Shown: piece after piece, positions 1-10,300 of the stretch
Layout of the letters: every line of letters begins with the position of its first letter
Numbering within the stretch: position 1 is the first letter of the stretch
Assembly: GCF_047249845.1 (NCBI RefSeq)
Contig: NZ_JBKTWO010000006.1
Location: 23,624 to 87,623 of the forward strand
Length of the DNA stretch: 64,000 nt
From: Thomasclavelia sp047249845
GTDB lineage: Bacteria; Bacillota_I; Bacilli_A; Erysipelotrichales; Coprobacillaceae
Direction: 5' to 3'
Notes under the pieces: model-generated
Told to the model about the DNA's origin: nothing
The model's input: only the letters and a program-made list of their open reading frames with translations
Database searches by the model: none
Position numbers and translations under genes: made by a program

Positions 1-326
1 CTGTTTTAAAGCGAATGCAGCCTGCTAGTGAAATTTTAATTAGTTATCAGGATATTAAATTAGATGTATCAAAAAGCAGTATTTTAAAAGGAAATCAAGT
101 AATCGAGTTATCTAAAAATGAATTAAAAATATTTTATTATTTATTACAGCATCGAGGTACGATAAAGTCTCGTGAGAAGTTGATGGAATATTTATGGGAT
201 AGTGATATGTTTGTAGATGATAATACCCTAACTGTTAATATTAATCGTTTACGAAAGAAATTAGAGGATATTGGTTTAAATGATGTAATTCATACTAGAA
301 GAGGTCAGGGGTACATAATTTTATGA
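1..326 (+). CDS. Response regulator, C-terminal part (OmpR-type winged helix), Bce-like
   Basis: The gene enters the window from the left; the open frame runs from base 3 with no start, so the receiver domain lies outside. The visible 107 residues form an OmpR/PhoB effector domain: a beta hairpin, then helices around LSKNELKIFYYLL, the recognition helix around DDNTLTVNINRLRKKL, and the closing wing with TRRGQGYII. The stop overlaps the start of the downstream kinase (ATGA), so the two are translationally coupled. Kinase, ABC ATPase and a FtsX-type permease follow, which is the layout of BceRS-BceAB and PsdRS-PsdAB modules. By family it binds the promoter of the transporter genes when the transporter senses a cell-wall-active peptide. 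Family is clear; the inducing peptide is unknown. Confidence 0.9.
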   Translation, partial: VLKRMQPASEILISYQDIKLDVSKSSILKGNQVIELSKNELKIFYYLLQHRGTIKSREKLMEYLWDSDMFVDDNTLTVNINRLRKKLEDIGLNDVIHTRRGQGYIIL

Positions 327-1330
327 AACTGAGTGAATACTTAAAGGATCAAATTATTAATATTATTATAATGTCAAGTGTAGTTGTATTGATCTGGATT
401 ATTTTGAGAGTATTTAATTATTCTAATTTTTTAGTTATTTATATACCATTGTTAATTATTAGTGCATATTTATTGATGCTTAGCTATGATTATTTTCGAA
501 AGAGAAAATATTATAATCATTTTATTAAGAGCTTAGATAATTTAGATGAAAAATATTTAATAACTGAATTAGTCGAAAAACCCCATTTTTTAGATGGGAA
601 AATTATGATAGAGAGTATTTATGAAATTGATAAAGCGATGAAAGAACATTTAAATGAATCATTATATCGTCAAAGTGAGTTAAAAGAGTATATTGAAATG
701 TGGTGTCATGAAGTTAAAACGCCTGTGGCTACTTGTCAATTAATTATTGAAAATAATTCTAATTCTGTAAATAATAGTATCAAAGAAGAGTTGATAAGGA
801 TTGATGATTATGTTGAACAGGTTTTATTTTATGCTCGAAGTGAAAATGTTGAAAAAGATTATTTAATCAAGGATCTTGAATTAGGTAATTTAGTAAATTT
901 GGTGATTAAACGAAATAAAAAAGACTTAATTAATAAACGAATTAAAATTGAACTTGATAATTTAAATATAAGTGTTGCTAGTGATAAAAAATGGTTGGAG
1001 TTCATTTTAAATCAGATTATTAATAATGCAATCAAGTATATTGATAAAGATCCTGTTATTTTAATTAGTGCTAGAAAATACAGAGATCGAATTGAATTAA
1101 GTATACATGATAATGGAATAGGAATTTTAGAAAGTGAGTTGAAACGTGTTTTTGATAAAGGGTTTACTGGCACTATTGGGCGTCAAAAACAAAAGAGTAC
1201 AGGGATTGGATTGTATTTATGTAAAAAGCTGTGTTTGCGTTTAAATCATGAAATTAGGATTGATTCAGATAAAGATGGTACAACTGTAACAATTATATTT
1301 CCAGTCAGTTCTTATGTAACCTTACATTAA
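323..1330 (+). CDS. Intramembrane-sensing histidine kinase (BceS-like)
   Basis: 335 residues. Two membrane segments (about 12-28 and 36-53) are separated by only a few residues, so there is no extracellular sensor domain. This is typical of BceS-type kinases, which read the state of their ABC transporter. The H-box WCHEVKTP carries the phospho-acceptor His129. The ATPase part shows the N-box (NQIINNAIKY), G1 (DNGIGI) and G2 (GIGLYL). The start overlaps the response regulator stop. Two-component partner of the upstream regulator; the transporter downstream is the presumed sensor and target. Confidence 0.93.
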   Translation: MKLSEYLKDQIINIIIMSSVVVLIWIILRVFNYSNFLVIYIPLLIISAYLLMLSYDYFRKRKYYNHFIKSLDNLDEKYLITELVEKPHFLDGKIMIESIYEIDKAMKEHLNESLYRQSELKEYIEMWCHEVKTPVATCQLIIENNSNSVNNSIKEELIRIDDYVEQVLFYARSENVEKDYLIKDLELGNLVNLVIKRNKKDLINKRIKIELDNLNISVASDKKWLEFILNQIINNAIKYIDKDPVILISARKYRDRIELSIHDNGIGILESELKRVFDKGFTGTIGRQKQKSTGIGLYLCKKLCLRLNHEIRIDSDKDGTTVTIIFPVSSYVTLH

Positions 1331-1340
1331 TGTAAGGTTA
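1317..1340. terminator. Perfect 24-nt palindrome at the kinase stop codon
   Basis: TAACCTTACAT pairs with ATGTAAGGTTA (11-bp stem, loop of 2) across the stop codon of the kinase, followed by a weak T-rich run. It may be a partial terminator or attenuator separating the regulator pair from the transporter genes, or an operator. An imperfect inverted repeat AATAAC...GTTATT and a TATAAT (1378-1383) lie between it and the ATPase gene, suggesting a separate transporter promoter. Confidence 0.45.
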
Positions 1341-1403
1341 TGTTATTTTATTCGATGGTAGAAAAATAACAGATGGTTATAATAGTTATTGAGGTGAAGA
1401 GAA

Positions 1404-2171
1404 ATGGAAAAAATATTAAGAATTGAAAATATTGAAAAGTATTATGGAAATAAAGGTAATATTACTAAAGCTGTTGATAATATTAGTTTTGATGTTGAAA
1501 ATGGTGAGTTCGTAGCGATTATGGGAGCTAGTGGAAGTGGTAAAAGTACATTATTAAATTGTATTTCAACGATTGATAAAGTTACAAGTGGGCATATTTA
1601 TCTAAAAGATGCTGATATTACTAAATTGAAAGGTTATAAACTGACAAAATTTAGAAGAGATTCATTAGGATTTATTTTTCAAGACTTTAATCTTTTAGAT
1701 ACCCTTACTTCATTTGAAAATATTGCTTTAGCATTAACAATTCAAAAGTCAAATTATAAAGGGATTGATGATAAAGTTAATAAAATAGCATCAGCATTAG
1801 GAATCAAAGATATTTTAAATAAATATCCATATGAATTATCAGGAGGACAAAAACAAAGAGTGGCCTGTGCTAGAGCAATAGTTACTAATCCTGATTTGAT
1901 TTTAGCTGATGAGCCTACTGGAGCCCTTGATAGTAAATCAGCGCGTATGTTATTAGATAGTCTCAATGCATTAAATGAAAAGTTAAATGCGACTATCTTA
2001 ATGGTTACTCATGATTCTTTTACAGCTAGTTATGCTGATCGGGTTATTTTTATTAAAGATGGTAAGATTTTTAATGAGATTATTAAAGGTGAGAATTCAC
2101 GTAAAGTATTTTTTAACAGTATTATGGATGTTCAAACATTATTGGGTGGTGAACTAAATGAAGTTATTTAG
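1404..2171 (+). CDS. ABC transporter ATP-binding protein (BceA-like)
   Basis: 255 residues. Walker A GASGSGKST at 41-49, Q-loop FQDFNLL near 92-98, signature LSGGQKQ at 145-151, Walker B LILADE at 165-170 and the MacB/LolD-type PTGALDS after it. Preceded by RBS GAGGTGAAGAG. The end overlaps the permease start by 14 nt, so both are co-translated. By family this ATPase powers a BceAB-type transporter that frees lipid II-cycle intermediates from antimicrobial peptides such as bacitracin or mersacidin-like lantibiotics and also signals to the kinase. Substrate cannot be read from the sequence. Confidence 0.93.
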   Translation: MEKILRIENIEKYYGNKGNITKAVDNISFDVENGEFVAIMGASGSGKSTLLNCISTIDKVTSGHIYLKDADITKLKGYKLTKFRRDSLGFIFQDFNLLDTLTSFENIALALTIQKSNYKGIDDKVNKIASALGIKDILNKYPYELSGGQKQRVACARAIVTNPDLILADEPTGALDSKSARMLLDSLNALNEKLNATILMVTHDSFTASYADRVIFIKDGKIFNEIIKGENSRKVFFNSIMDVQTLLGGELNEVI

Positions 2172-4158
2172 TTTGGCACTTAGAAACATTAAAAAAAGTA
2201 TTAAAGATTATTCAATTTATTTCATAACTCTAGTTATAGCTGTGGCTATCTTTTATATCTTTAATTCAGTTGATAGCCAAACAGCAATGATGTCAATTAA
2301 TAAATCAACTATGGAAATTGTTCAAGCTATAGTAAATGTTTTATCTTATATTTCTGTTTTTGTATCTATAGTATTAGGTTTTTTAATTGTTTATGCTAAT
2401 AATTTCCTAATTAAAAGGAGAAAAAAGGAAATTGGAATTTATTTAACATTAGGAATGTCAAAAATTAAAGTATCAACAATTTTAGTTTTAGAAACAATTA
2501 TTGTTGGGGTTATATCATTAGGAATTGGTTTAATTTTAGGCGTTGGGTTATCACAGCTGTTATCAATTTTTACTGCTAAATTATTTGAGGCGGATATGAC
2601 TAAATTTACATTTGTATTTTCTAGTGAAGCTTTGTTATCAGCAGTTATTAATTTTGGTTTTATTTATATAATTGTAATGATCTTTAATATTATTACTTTG
2701 AATCGTTTTAAGTTAATTGATTTATTATATGCAAATCGCAAAAATGAAAAAGTTAAAATAAAGAATGGCTGGTTGATTTTTACTACTTTTATTGTTTCAA
2801 TAATACTAATTGGTTATGCTTATAAATTATTATATGATGGAGCATTACTTATTGTTGGAAGCGATTTTCTGATTATGATTATCTTGGGAGCGTTTGGAAC
2901 TTTCTTATTTTTCTTATCAGTATCAGGTTTTTTGTTAAAAGTAGTTCAAATGCGAAAAAAGACCTATTATAAAGGTTTAAATATGTTTATTTTAAAACAA
3001 GTAAATAATAAAATTAATACCCATGTTGTATCAACTACTGTTATTTCATTAATGCTTTTAATGACGATTGGAATCTTATCATCATCATTGGCGATGGCTT
3101 CAGCAATGAATGCTTCTTATCTTGATAATAGTCCTAGTGATATTACAGTACTTTCTTTTGATAGTGAAGCATTAGAAAAATTAAAACAGGAACCATCTTA
3201 TCAAGAAATTGTTAAAAAAGATTACCAATTTAGTTATCAAAATTTAAAAGGTCTTAATCAAGGTGATTTTATCAGCCCTAAAAGTGATATGTACAAAGAG
3301 ATGGAAACATTAAAAAAAGAACCTATGAGAGTAGTTAAAGAAAGTGATTATAATCAAATCATGTCTTTAAATGGAAAAATAGATAAAAAAATTCAGTTAG
3401 CAAACAACCAATACCAACTAGTAGCTACATTACCAATGGCTTTGGAATATTATAATCAATTTTTAGAAGGTGATAGTACAATAAAAGTTGGGGATATATC
3501 ACTTACAAGTTTAACTGAACAAGTTGTTGAATTATCAGTTACTAATGATAGTGGTAATGAAGGTTTTATTGTTGTAAATGATGAAGTTGCAAATAAATAT
3601 GGTCAAACATCAGAACGTCATGAAATTTATTTAGTTGCTGATTATCAAGGCGATAAAGAAGTATGTGAAGAGAAATTTCAAGATTTTATATCTATTTTTA
3701 ATAGACAAATAGAGGATGAAGGATATCATGTTGTATCTTTTACCCGAATTGAACTTGGGCAATCTGGAATTGGAACAAGCGCTCTATTTACTTTTGTGGG
3801 ATTGTATTTAGGAATTGTTTTTGCTTTAGCAAGTGGGACAGTTTTAGCAATTGAACAACTATCAGAATCTTCTGATAATAAAGAAAGATATCGTATTTTA
3901 GGGCAATTGGGGGCAAGTAAGCCAATGGTTAATCGTAGTTTACTAGTACAAATTGGAATTACATTTATGTTCCCTTTAGTTGTTGCTTTAGTTCATAGTT
4001 TTGTAGCTTTAAATGAAATAAATTATATTATTAGTTTAATGGTTAGTATAAATATTGCCGATAATATTTTAATCACTACAATCTTTATAATTGTTGTATA
4101 TGGTGGTTATTATCTAGCAACATATCTTGCAAGTAATCGAATTATTAATGAACGTTAA
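2158..4158 (+). CDS. BceB-type ABC transporter permease
   Basis: 666 residues, the usual length for BceB. The layout is FtsX-like: membrane segments near 17-36, 60-84, 105-135, 155-180, 205-225, 235-262 and 285-312, then a soluble region of about 200 residues (about 320-530, LDNSPSDITVLSFDSEALEKL onward) and a final group of three membrane segments from about 535. The large extracellular loop between segments VII and VIII is the known peptide-recognition part of this family and is the least conserved. It is the last gene of the cassette and is followed by a strong terminator. Confidence 0.92.
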   Translation: MKLFSLALRNIKKSIKDYSIYFITLVIAVAIFYIFNSVDSQTAMMSINKSTMEIVQAIVNVLSYISVFVSIVLGFLIVYANNFLIKRRKKEIGIYLTLGMSKIKVSTILVLETIIVGVISLGIGLILGVGLSQLLSIFTAKLFEADMTKFTFVFSSEALLSAVINFGFIYIIVMIFNIITLNRFKLIDLLYANRKNEKVKIKNGWLIFTTFIVSIILIGYAYKLLYDGALLIVGSDFLIMIILGAFGTFLFFLSVSGFLLKVVQMRKKTYYKGLNMFILKQVNNKINTHVVSTTVISLMLLMTIGILSSSLAMASAMNASYLDNSPSDITVLSFDSEALEKLKQEPSYQEIVKKDYQFSYQNLKGLNQGDFISPKSDMYKEMETLKKEPMRVVKESDYNQIMSLNGKIDKKIQLANNQYQLVATLPMALEYYNQFLEGDSTIKVGDISLTSLTEQVVELSVTNDSGNEGFIVVNDEVANKYGQTSERHEIYLVADYQGDKEVCEEKFQDFISIFNRQIEDEGYHVVSFTRIELGQSGIGTSALFTFVGLYLGIVFALASGTVLAIEQLSESSDNKERYRILGQLGASKPMVNRSLLVQIGITFMFPLVVALVHSFVALNEINYIISLMVSINIADNILITTIFIIVVYGGYYLATYLASNRIINER

Positions 4159-4190
4159 TTGGTTATTCATAACGAATAACCAATTTTTTA
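4157..4190 (+). terminator. Rho-independent terminator of the Bce cassette
   Basis: AATTGGTTATTC and GAATAACCAATT form a 12-bp stem with loop ATAAC, followed directly by six T. It overlaps the permease stop codon. Confidence 0.9.
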
Positions 4191-4288
4191 TAAATATAAT
4201 TTCATATTATACATATTAAATTAATACATACTATATGAGTATTTATTTTTAGTTTAATTAAAGATGATTATAAAATTGTTTTGAAATC

Positions 4289-4318
4289 TTTACATTATTA
4301 ATTTGCTATGTTTATAAT
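4289..4318 (+). promoter_or_regulatory. Probable sigma-A promoter of the pentapeptide gene
   Basis: TTTACA at 4289-4294, 18-nt spacer, TATAAT at 4313-4318, 20 nt before the start codon. Confidence 0.55.
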
Positions 4319-4337
4319 AAATTAATGAGGTGAAAGA

Positions 4338-4955
4338 ATGAAGAGAAGAGAACCGGTTATTCATGATTTAAATAAAAGTTATTTTCATGAAGTTGAGGAT
4401 AATTATTATCAATGTTTATTTGTAGAAAACCCATTAGGTTTAATAACAATTAAAGATATGACAATAGAAGAATGTAAGTTTGTTAAAATTGATTTTAGTT
4501 TGATTAAGCTTATTAATACTCATATAGTAGATTGTGTTTTTGAAAATTGTGATTTATCAAATTTAGAATTTAATAAAGTTAGTATTCATCGTTGTCATTT
4601 TATAAATTGTAAGATGACGGGGGCAGGTTTTATAAATTGTTCTTTGCATGATCTATTATTTAAAGGAGTACAGGGAAGGTATTTAAATATTAGTTTTGGT
4701 AATATTCGTAATGTTGAATTTATTGATACAGTGCTTGATGAAAGTAGTTTTATGGAAATTGATGTTAAAAATCTGATTTTTAATCAAGTTAGTTTTATTA
4801 GTGGAGAAATTTTTAAAACAGGATTAAAAGGAATGGATTTTAAAACAACAAATATAGAAGGAATTAGAATTGATGATTATAGTTTAAAAGGAATTCATGT
4901 AGATATGTATCAGGCAATTGCGTTAGCTGGTTTATTAGGGATTATCGTAGATTAA
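4338..4955 (+). CDS. Pentapeptide-repeat protein
   Basis: 205 residues, no signal peptide or membrane segment. From about residue 35 to 185 the chain is built of degenerate pentapeptides with Phe or Leu at every fifth place, for example CVFEN CDLSN LEFNK and GAGFI NCSLH DLLFK, which predicts a right-handed quadrilateral beta-helix as in Qnr and MfpA proteins. It ends with IHVDMYQAIALAGLLGI, a short helical cap often seen in Firmicute members. RBS GAGGTGAAAG precedes it. The role is unknown: some relatives protect DNA gyrase, many have no known role. It is a single-gene unit between the Bce cassette and typA. Confidence 0.85.
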   Translation: MKRREPVIHDLNKSYFHEVEDNYYQCLFVENPLGLITIKDMTIEECKFVKIDFSLIKLINTHIVDCVFENCDLSNLEFNKVSIHRCHFINCKMTGAGFINCSLHDLLFKGVQGRYLNISFGNIRNVEFIDTVLDESSFMEIDVKNLIFNQVSFISGEIFKTGLKGMDFKTTNIEGIRIDDYSLKGIHVDMYQAIALAGLLGIIVD

Positions 4956-5020
4956 TTATTATGATAAAATATGTAATTTAAAGCTATTTAAGCACCTTTT
5001 TATCTCAATTAAAAAAAATA

Positions 5021-5048
5021 ATGACAAAATACAATTCTGTGATATAAT
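5021..5048 (+). promoter_or_regulatory. typA promoter
   Basis: ATGACA at 5021-5026, 16-nt spacer, TATAAT at 5043-5048 preceded by TGA (extended -10). Confidence 0.65.
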
Positions 5049-5075
5049 GATGAAGTTATAAGAGAGGTTGAGTAG

Positions 5076-6893
5076 ATGAAAATAAGAAATATTGCGATAA
5101 TTGCCCATGTAGACCACGGTAAAACAACATTGGTAGACCAATTGTTAAAACTATCAGGTACATTTAGAGATAATGAGCAAATAGCAGAAAGGGCAATGGA
5201 TAGTAATGCGATTGAACGTGAACGAGGAATTACTATCTTAGCTAAAAATACAGCGATTAATTATAAAGACTATCGAATTAATATTATGGATACTCCAGGT
5301 CATGCTGATTTTGGTGGTGAAGTTGAAAGAATCATGAATATGGTTGATGGGGTACTATTAGTAGTTGATGCATATGAGGGTACAATGCCTCAAACACGTT
5401 TTGTTTTAAAGAAAGCACTTGCTGCTAAGGTTAAACCCATCGTAGTTATTAATAAAGTGGATAGACCAGTAGTAAGAATACAAGAAGTAATGGATGAAGT
5501 ATTAGAATTATTTATGGAATTAGGGGCAGATGATGCTCAGTTAGAATTCCCAACAATTTATACATCGGCATTACAAGGAACATCAAGCTTGGATCCTGAA
5601 TTATCAACGCAAGAACCAAATATGGATTGCTTATTAGATATGATTATAAGTGAGATTCCAGAACCATTAGTAGATGAAGAAGGACCATTACAATTCCAAC
5701 CAGCATTATTAGATTATAATGATTATGTTGGAAGAATTGGGATTGGTAGAATACAACGAGGTAAAATGCGGGTTAATGAAAGTGTCACATGTGTGCGAGC
5801 AGATGGGACGCACAGTCAATTTAGAATTCAAAAATTATTTGGATTCATTGGTTTACACCGAATTGAGATTGAAGAAGCTGGAGCAGGAGATATTGTGGCT
5901 ATAGCTGGATTAGCTGATATTGGTGTTGGTGAAACGGTGTGTACAACTGGTAAGGAAGAAGCTTTACCTTTATTAAAGGTCGATGAACCAACGATACAGA
6001 TGGTGTTTGGTACTAATACTTCACCATTTGCGGGTCAGGATGGTAAATTTGTAACTGCCCGTCAAATAGAAGAAAGATTGTTTAAGGAAACTAATCGTGA
6101 TGTATCGTTAAAAATTGAAAGAATTCCTAACAGTGAAGAGTGGATCGTTTCTGGACGTGGAGAATTACATTTATCAATCTTAATTGAAAATATGCGTCGT
6201 GAAGGTTATGAGCTACAAGTATCTAAACCTAAAGTAATTATTAAAGAGGTCAATGGTGTATTATGTGAACCATATGAAGAAGTAAATATCGAAGCTCCTG
6301 ATGATTGTATTGGTAACGTCATTGAATCATTGGGATATCGTCGTGGAGTACTTGAAAATATGGTTAGTAATGATGGACAAACAAGTGTTACATATACAAT
6401 TCCTTCAAGAGGGATGATAGGTTTTATGACAAACTTTTTAACAATGACTAAAGGATATGGGATAATATCACATTCATTTTTAGAATATCGTCCAATGGAG
6501 GGTGATGCTGTTGGTGAAAGAGCACTTGGGGTTTTGATATCAATTGACAGTGGACAAACAACCGCTTATGCTTTAGGTGGGGTTGAAGATCGAGGAGTAA
6601 TGTTTATTGGTCCTGGAGTAGATGTTTATGAAGGAATGATTGTTGGTGAACATAGTCGTGATAATGATTTGGTTGTTAATGTAACTAAGGGTAAACAGTT
6701 AACCAATACGCGTTCTTCTTCAAAAGATTCAACAGTTGTATTAAAAAGACCACGTGTTTTCAATTTAGAAGCTTGTCTTGATTATATTAATGATGATGAA
6801 TTAGTTGAAGTAACACCAGCAAATATTAGATTAAGGAAACGTTACTTAACTGAACAAGAACGTAAACAGCAAAATCGATTAAAAGCAAAATAA
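5076..6893 (+). CDS. typA: Ribosome-binding GTPase TypA/BipA
   Basis: 605 residues, full family length. The translation-factor GTPase domain occupies about 1-200: G1 AHVDHGKTT near residue 10, G2 RERGIT, G3 DTPGHADFGGEVER, G4 NKVDRP, G5 TSAL. An EF-Tu domain II-like barrel (about 205-290), EF-G III/V-like folds (about 305-480) and the BipA-specific C-terminal domain follow. TypA binds the ribosome in an EF-G-like manner and is involved in ribosome assembly and stress or cold growth. Start chosen from the RBS (AGAGGTTGAGTAG) and the invariant opening IRNIAIIAHVDHG. Monocistronic with its own promoter and terminator. Confidence 0.97.
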   Translation: MKIRNIAIIAHVDHGKTTLVDQLLKLSGTFRDNEQIAERAMDSNAIERERGITILAKNTAINYKDYRINIMDTPGHADFGGEVERIMNMVDGVLLVVDAYEGTMPQTRFVLKKALAAKVKPIVVINKVDRPVVRIQEVMDEVLELFMELGADDAQLEFPTIYTSALQGTSSLDPELSTQEPNMDCLLDMIISEIPEPLVDEEGPLQFQPALLDYNDYVGRIGIGRIQRGKMRVNESVTCVRADGTHSQFRIQKLFGFIGLHRIEIEEAGAGDIVAIAGLADIGVGETVCTTGKEEALPLLKVDEPTIQMVFGTNTSPFAGQDGKFVTARQIEERLFKETNRDVSLKIERIPNSEEWIVSGRGELHLSILIENMRREGYELQVSKPKVIIKEVNGVLCEPYEEVNIEAPDDCIGNVIESLGYRRGVLENMVSNDGQTSVTYTIPSRGMIGFMTNFLTMTKGYGIISHSFLEYRPMEGDAVGERALGVLISIDSGQTTAYALGGVEDRGVMFIGPGVDVYEGMIVGEHSRDNDLVVNVTKGKQLTNTRSSSKDSTVVLKRPRVFNLEACLDYINDDELVEVTPANIRLRKRYLTEQERKQQNRLKAK

Positions 6894-6920
6894 AAAACAG
6901 GATTACTCTGTTTTTGATCA

Positions 6921-6958
6921 TGCCAATCTAGTAAGTTTTACTAGATTGGCACTTTTTA
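6921..6958 (+). terminator. typA terminator
   Basis: TGCCAATCTAGTAA and TTACTAGATTGGCA form a 14-bp stem around a short loop, followed by CTTTTTATT. Confidence 0.92.
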
Positions 6959-7025
6959 TTGTTTAGTAAATGAAGTTATAATTTGGTGTGAAAACAATAA
7001 TAATAACATTTATTTAATCTTATTT

Positions 7026-7035
7026 NNNNNNNNNN
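7026..7035. other. Assembly gap (10 N)
   Basis: Ten N. The true length is not given by the sequence. It falls in a 376-bp intergenic region between the typA terminator and the GH3 gene, so an element may be missing here. Confidence 0.98.
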
Positions 7036-7337
7036 CTTCACAAGTATTTAAAATATAAGTATAGACGAGATGTTACTGTTAAATCAGGCCTGACCTAAGT
7101 ATAGATAAAAGCAAAAGATTTTTTTGCTTGCCTTACTTAGGTTTTCTTTTTAAAGAAGCAGCATCAGTTTACAGATTTTAATCAGGTATAAACAAAATAT
7201 AAGAATAAGGAGTGTGAGAATTAAGTGGAGCGGGATATTGTTAGTACCTGGTTGAAATTCTCAAGTATGTAATACTTGTTAAGTTTTATTTAAACCTTTG
7301 ATTTATTTTAAATGAAAGCGGGAAAAGGAGAATAAAA
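7036..7337 (+). other. Structured non-coding region upstream of the GH3 gene
   Basis: No gene seen. Three hairpins can be drawn. ACCTAAGTA (7093-7101) pairs with TACTTAGGT (7134-7142), with an inner AAGCAAAA/TTTTTTGCTT stem and a T-rich tail, terminator-like. GAGAATT (7216-7222) pairs with AATTCTC (7256-7262). CAAGTAT (7262-7268) pairs with ATACTTG (7272-7278). The first may end a transcript coming from the assembly gap; the others may be part of the GH3 5-prime leader. No known riboswitch was recognised. Confidence 0.4.
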
Positions 7338-10300
7338 ATGAAAAGGTTAGGGAAAAAGAAAGTTATTTCACTAATTATGGTTTTATCAATGGTTGTTACA
7401 ACTATTTTTAGTGCTAAAATCTCTAATGTTAGTGCATCAGAAAATGCTGAAAAAGCAAAAGCTCTTGTAAGTAAAATGACATTAGAAGAAAAAATCGGAC
7501 AAAAAATCATGTTGTCTTTCCGTAGTGGATGGACAATGAAAGATGGTACAAAAATATCAGCAGTTCAAAATATAAATGATGAAATTTATGAAATTATTGG
7601 TAAATATGATATTGGTAGTGTAATTTTATTTGCTGCTAATTTTGATCCTAATGCAACAGTAAATGTTGAATTAACTGATGGTTTACAAAGAGCTGCTATG
7701 GATAAAGGATTAGGTAAAAATGATATTCCTTTGTTGATTGGTACAGATCAAGAGGGGGGAATTGTTTATCGTTTAACTGGAGGTACTGCTTTACCTGGTA
7801 ATATGGCTTTAGGAGCTAGTGGTGACACTGAAAATGCTGTTAAAGCTGGTAAGATTATCGGTAGCGAATTAAGTGCAGTTGGTGTAAATGCTAACTTTGG
7901 ACCAGATGCTGATGTAAATAACAATGCTAATAATCCTGTAATTGGGCTACGTTCATTTAGTAGTAATCCTCAGTTAGCAGCACAGTTTACTACTGCATAT
8001 ATTGAAGGAGTTCAAAGTAAAAATGTGGCAACAAGTGCTAAACATTTTCCAGGACATGGTAATGTAGCAACAGATTCTCATACAGGTTTACCTTCAGTTC
8101 CTGCTACTAAAGAGGAATTGTATCAAACTGAATTAGTTCCTTTTCAAGCAGCGATTGAAGCAGGAACTGATATGATTATGACTGCACATATTCAATTTCC
8201 TAATATTGTTACAGAAGAAATTTATTCAGATAAAAAAGGTGAATTAATAAGTCCACCAGCTACATTATCTAGAGAAATCTTAACTGATTTATTAAGAGAT
8301 GAAATGAATTTTGATGGTGTAATTGTTACAGATTCTATGACAATGCAAGGGGTAACTAATTATTTTGATACAAATGAAAGAAATTTATTAGCTGTTAAAG
8401 CTGGAGTTGATATTCTAGATATTCCATTTAATGATATATCTTCTATGAGTGATATGGAAACTAAATTAATTCCATTGATTAATGCATTTGTTGATGCATA
8501 TACTAAAGAGGGTGGATATAATGGAATTGAGTTATCTGTTGATGAGTTGGATAAATCTGTTGAAAGAATTTTAACTTTAAAATATAATCGTAATATAATG
8601 GATTTAGCTAATGACACTACTACTTTAGAAGAAAAGAAAGCTATTGCTTCAAGTGTTGTAGGTTCTGTTGAAAATCGTGAAACAGAAAGATTAATTTCTG
8701 CTAATGCTGTAACAGTTGTTAAGAATGAAAATGATGTATTACCACTTAAACTAACAAATGAATCAAGAGTAGTATTTGCATCTACATATTCAAGAAATAA
8801 CAATAGATTTGTTTTAGCTTGGCAAAGAGCTAAACAAGCAGGAATTATTCCAGAAGGTGCAGATTATAAAATTTTACAACATTATAACTGGACTGGATTA
8901 AATGATAATGTAAATAGTGCTATAAATTCTGATGGTACCAAATTTGTAGGAACAAATAAAGATGTTTTAGATTGGGGGACTGTTCTTGTTCATGCATCAG
9001 AAATTAGTAGTGCTTCTGGAATAGATGGATATTTAGTAGCATGTCCACAATTATTTACTAAATATTGTAAGGAGAATGGAAAACAAACTGTTGTTATTTC
9101 ATTAAATCATCCTTATGATGTACAGGCATTCCCAGATGCTGATGGTATTTTAGCTGTATATGGTACTACTAGCCTAGGATTAGATATTACTGAATCATTT
9201 GGTGGTGGTACAGTTGGAGCAACTGCAGCATTTAGTCCTAACTTAACTGCTGGTACCGAAGTTGTTTTAGGTACATTTGGGGCTTCAGGTAAATTACCTG
9301 TAGATGTTCCAAAATATGTTCCTGGTTCTAAAGTATATTCTACTGATGAAAATGTTTATGAATTAGGTTATGGTATTCAATATGATGCAATTGCTAAAGA
9401 TCCTGATAAAACAGCTTTAAAGGAAATGATTGAAGAAGTAAAAGCTTTAAAAGAAGATGAGTTTACAGCTGAATCTTGGACTGCTGCAGCTAATGCATTA
9501 AATGAATTAAAAGATGTATTAAAAACAGCTGAAAATATTGATTTAACTCATAAATTAGCTCAATCTGTGGTAGATGAAGCCAGAACTGATTTACAAAATA
9601 AATATGATGCAGTATTAGCATTATTAGTACCTAATAATACTAGTAAGGTTGCATTATCAATTGCTCTTGAAATGGCTAAAGAAGTAACTCAAGAACAATT
9701 AGGTAAAGTAGTTCCAGCAGTAGCTAATGAATTTACTGCTGCTTTACAAAACGCACAAGCAGTTTATGATAAAGGAAATGCAAGTCAAGAAGAAATTGAT
9801 AATGCATTTAATCGTTTAGCTCAAGTGATGCAAATGTTAGAATTCTATAAAGGGGATAAAACACAATTAAGTGCATTAGTAGAAAAAATAGGTGGATTAA
9901 ACAAAGAAGATTATTCTACTGTAACATGGGATGTTTTAGATCCTGTATTAACAGAAGCTAACGGCGTTTTAGCTAATGCAAATGCATTAGAACAAGAAGT
10001 AAATGAAACTTATGATAAATTAGTAAGAGCATTCTTACAATTAAGATTAAAACCAAATAAAGAGTTATTAAATGAATTAATTGGAAAAGCTGAAAACTTA
10101 AATCGTGCATTATATACTGCTGCATCTTGTCAACCGCTAGATGCTGCATTAAATGAAGCCAGAGCAGTTTTAGCTAATAATGATGCGACCCAAGAAGAAA
10201 TAGAAGTAGCACAAACAAATCTTCAGGTTGCATTGGATAATTTGGTAGTAAAAGATGTTACACCTGATGTTCCAAGCACTCAAGCTCCATCATCAGATGT

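Noticed and set aside
7316..7330. cre-like TGAAAGCGGGAAAA before the GH3 gene
   Set aside because: Lacks the second half of the palindrome and overlaps the RBS.
8360..8803. Minus-strand open frame of 147 codons inside the GH3 gene
   Set aside because: No RBS, serine/threonine-rich shadow of a clear gene on the plus strand.
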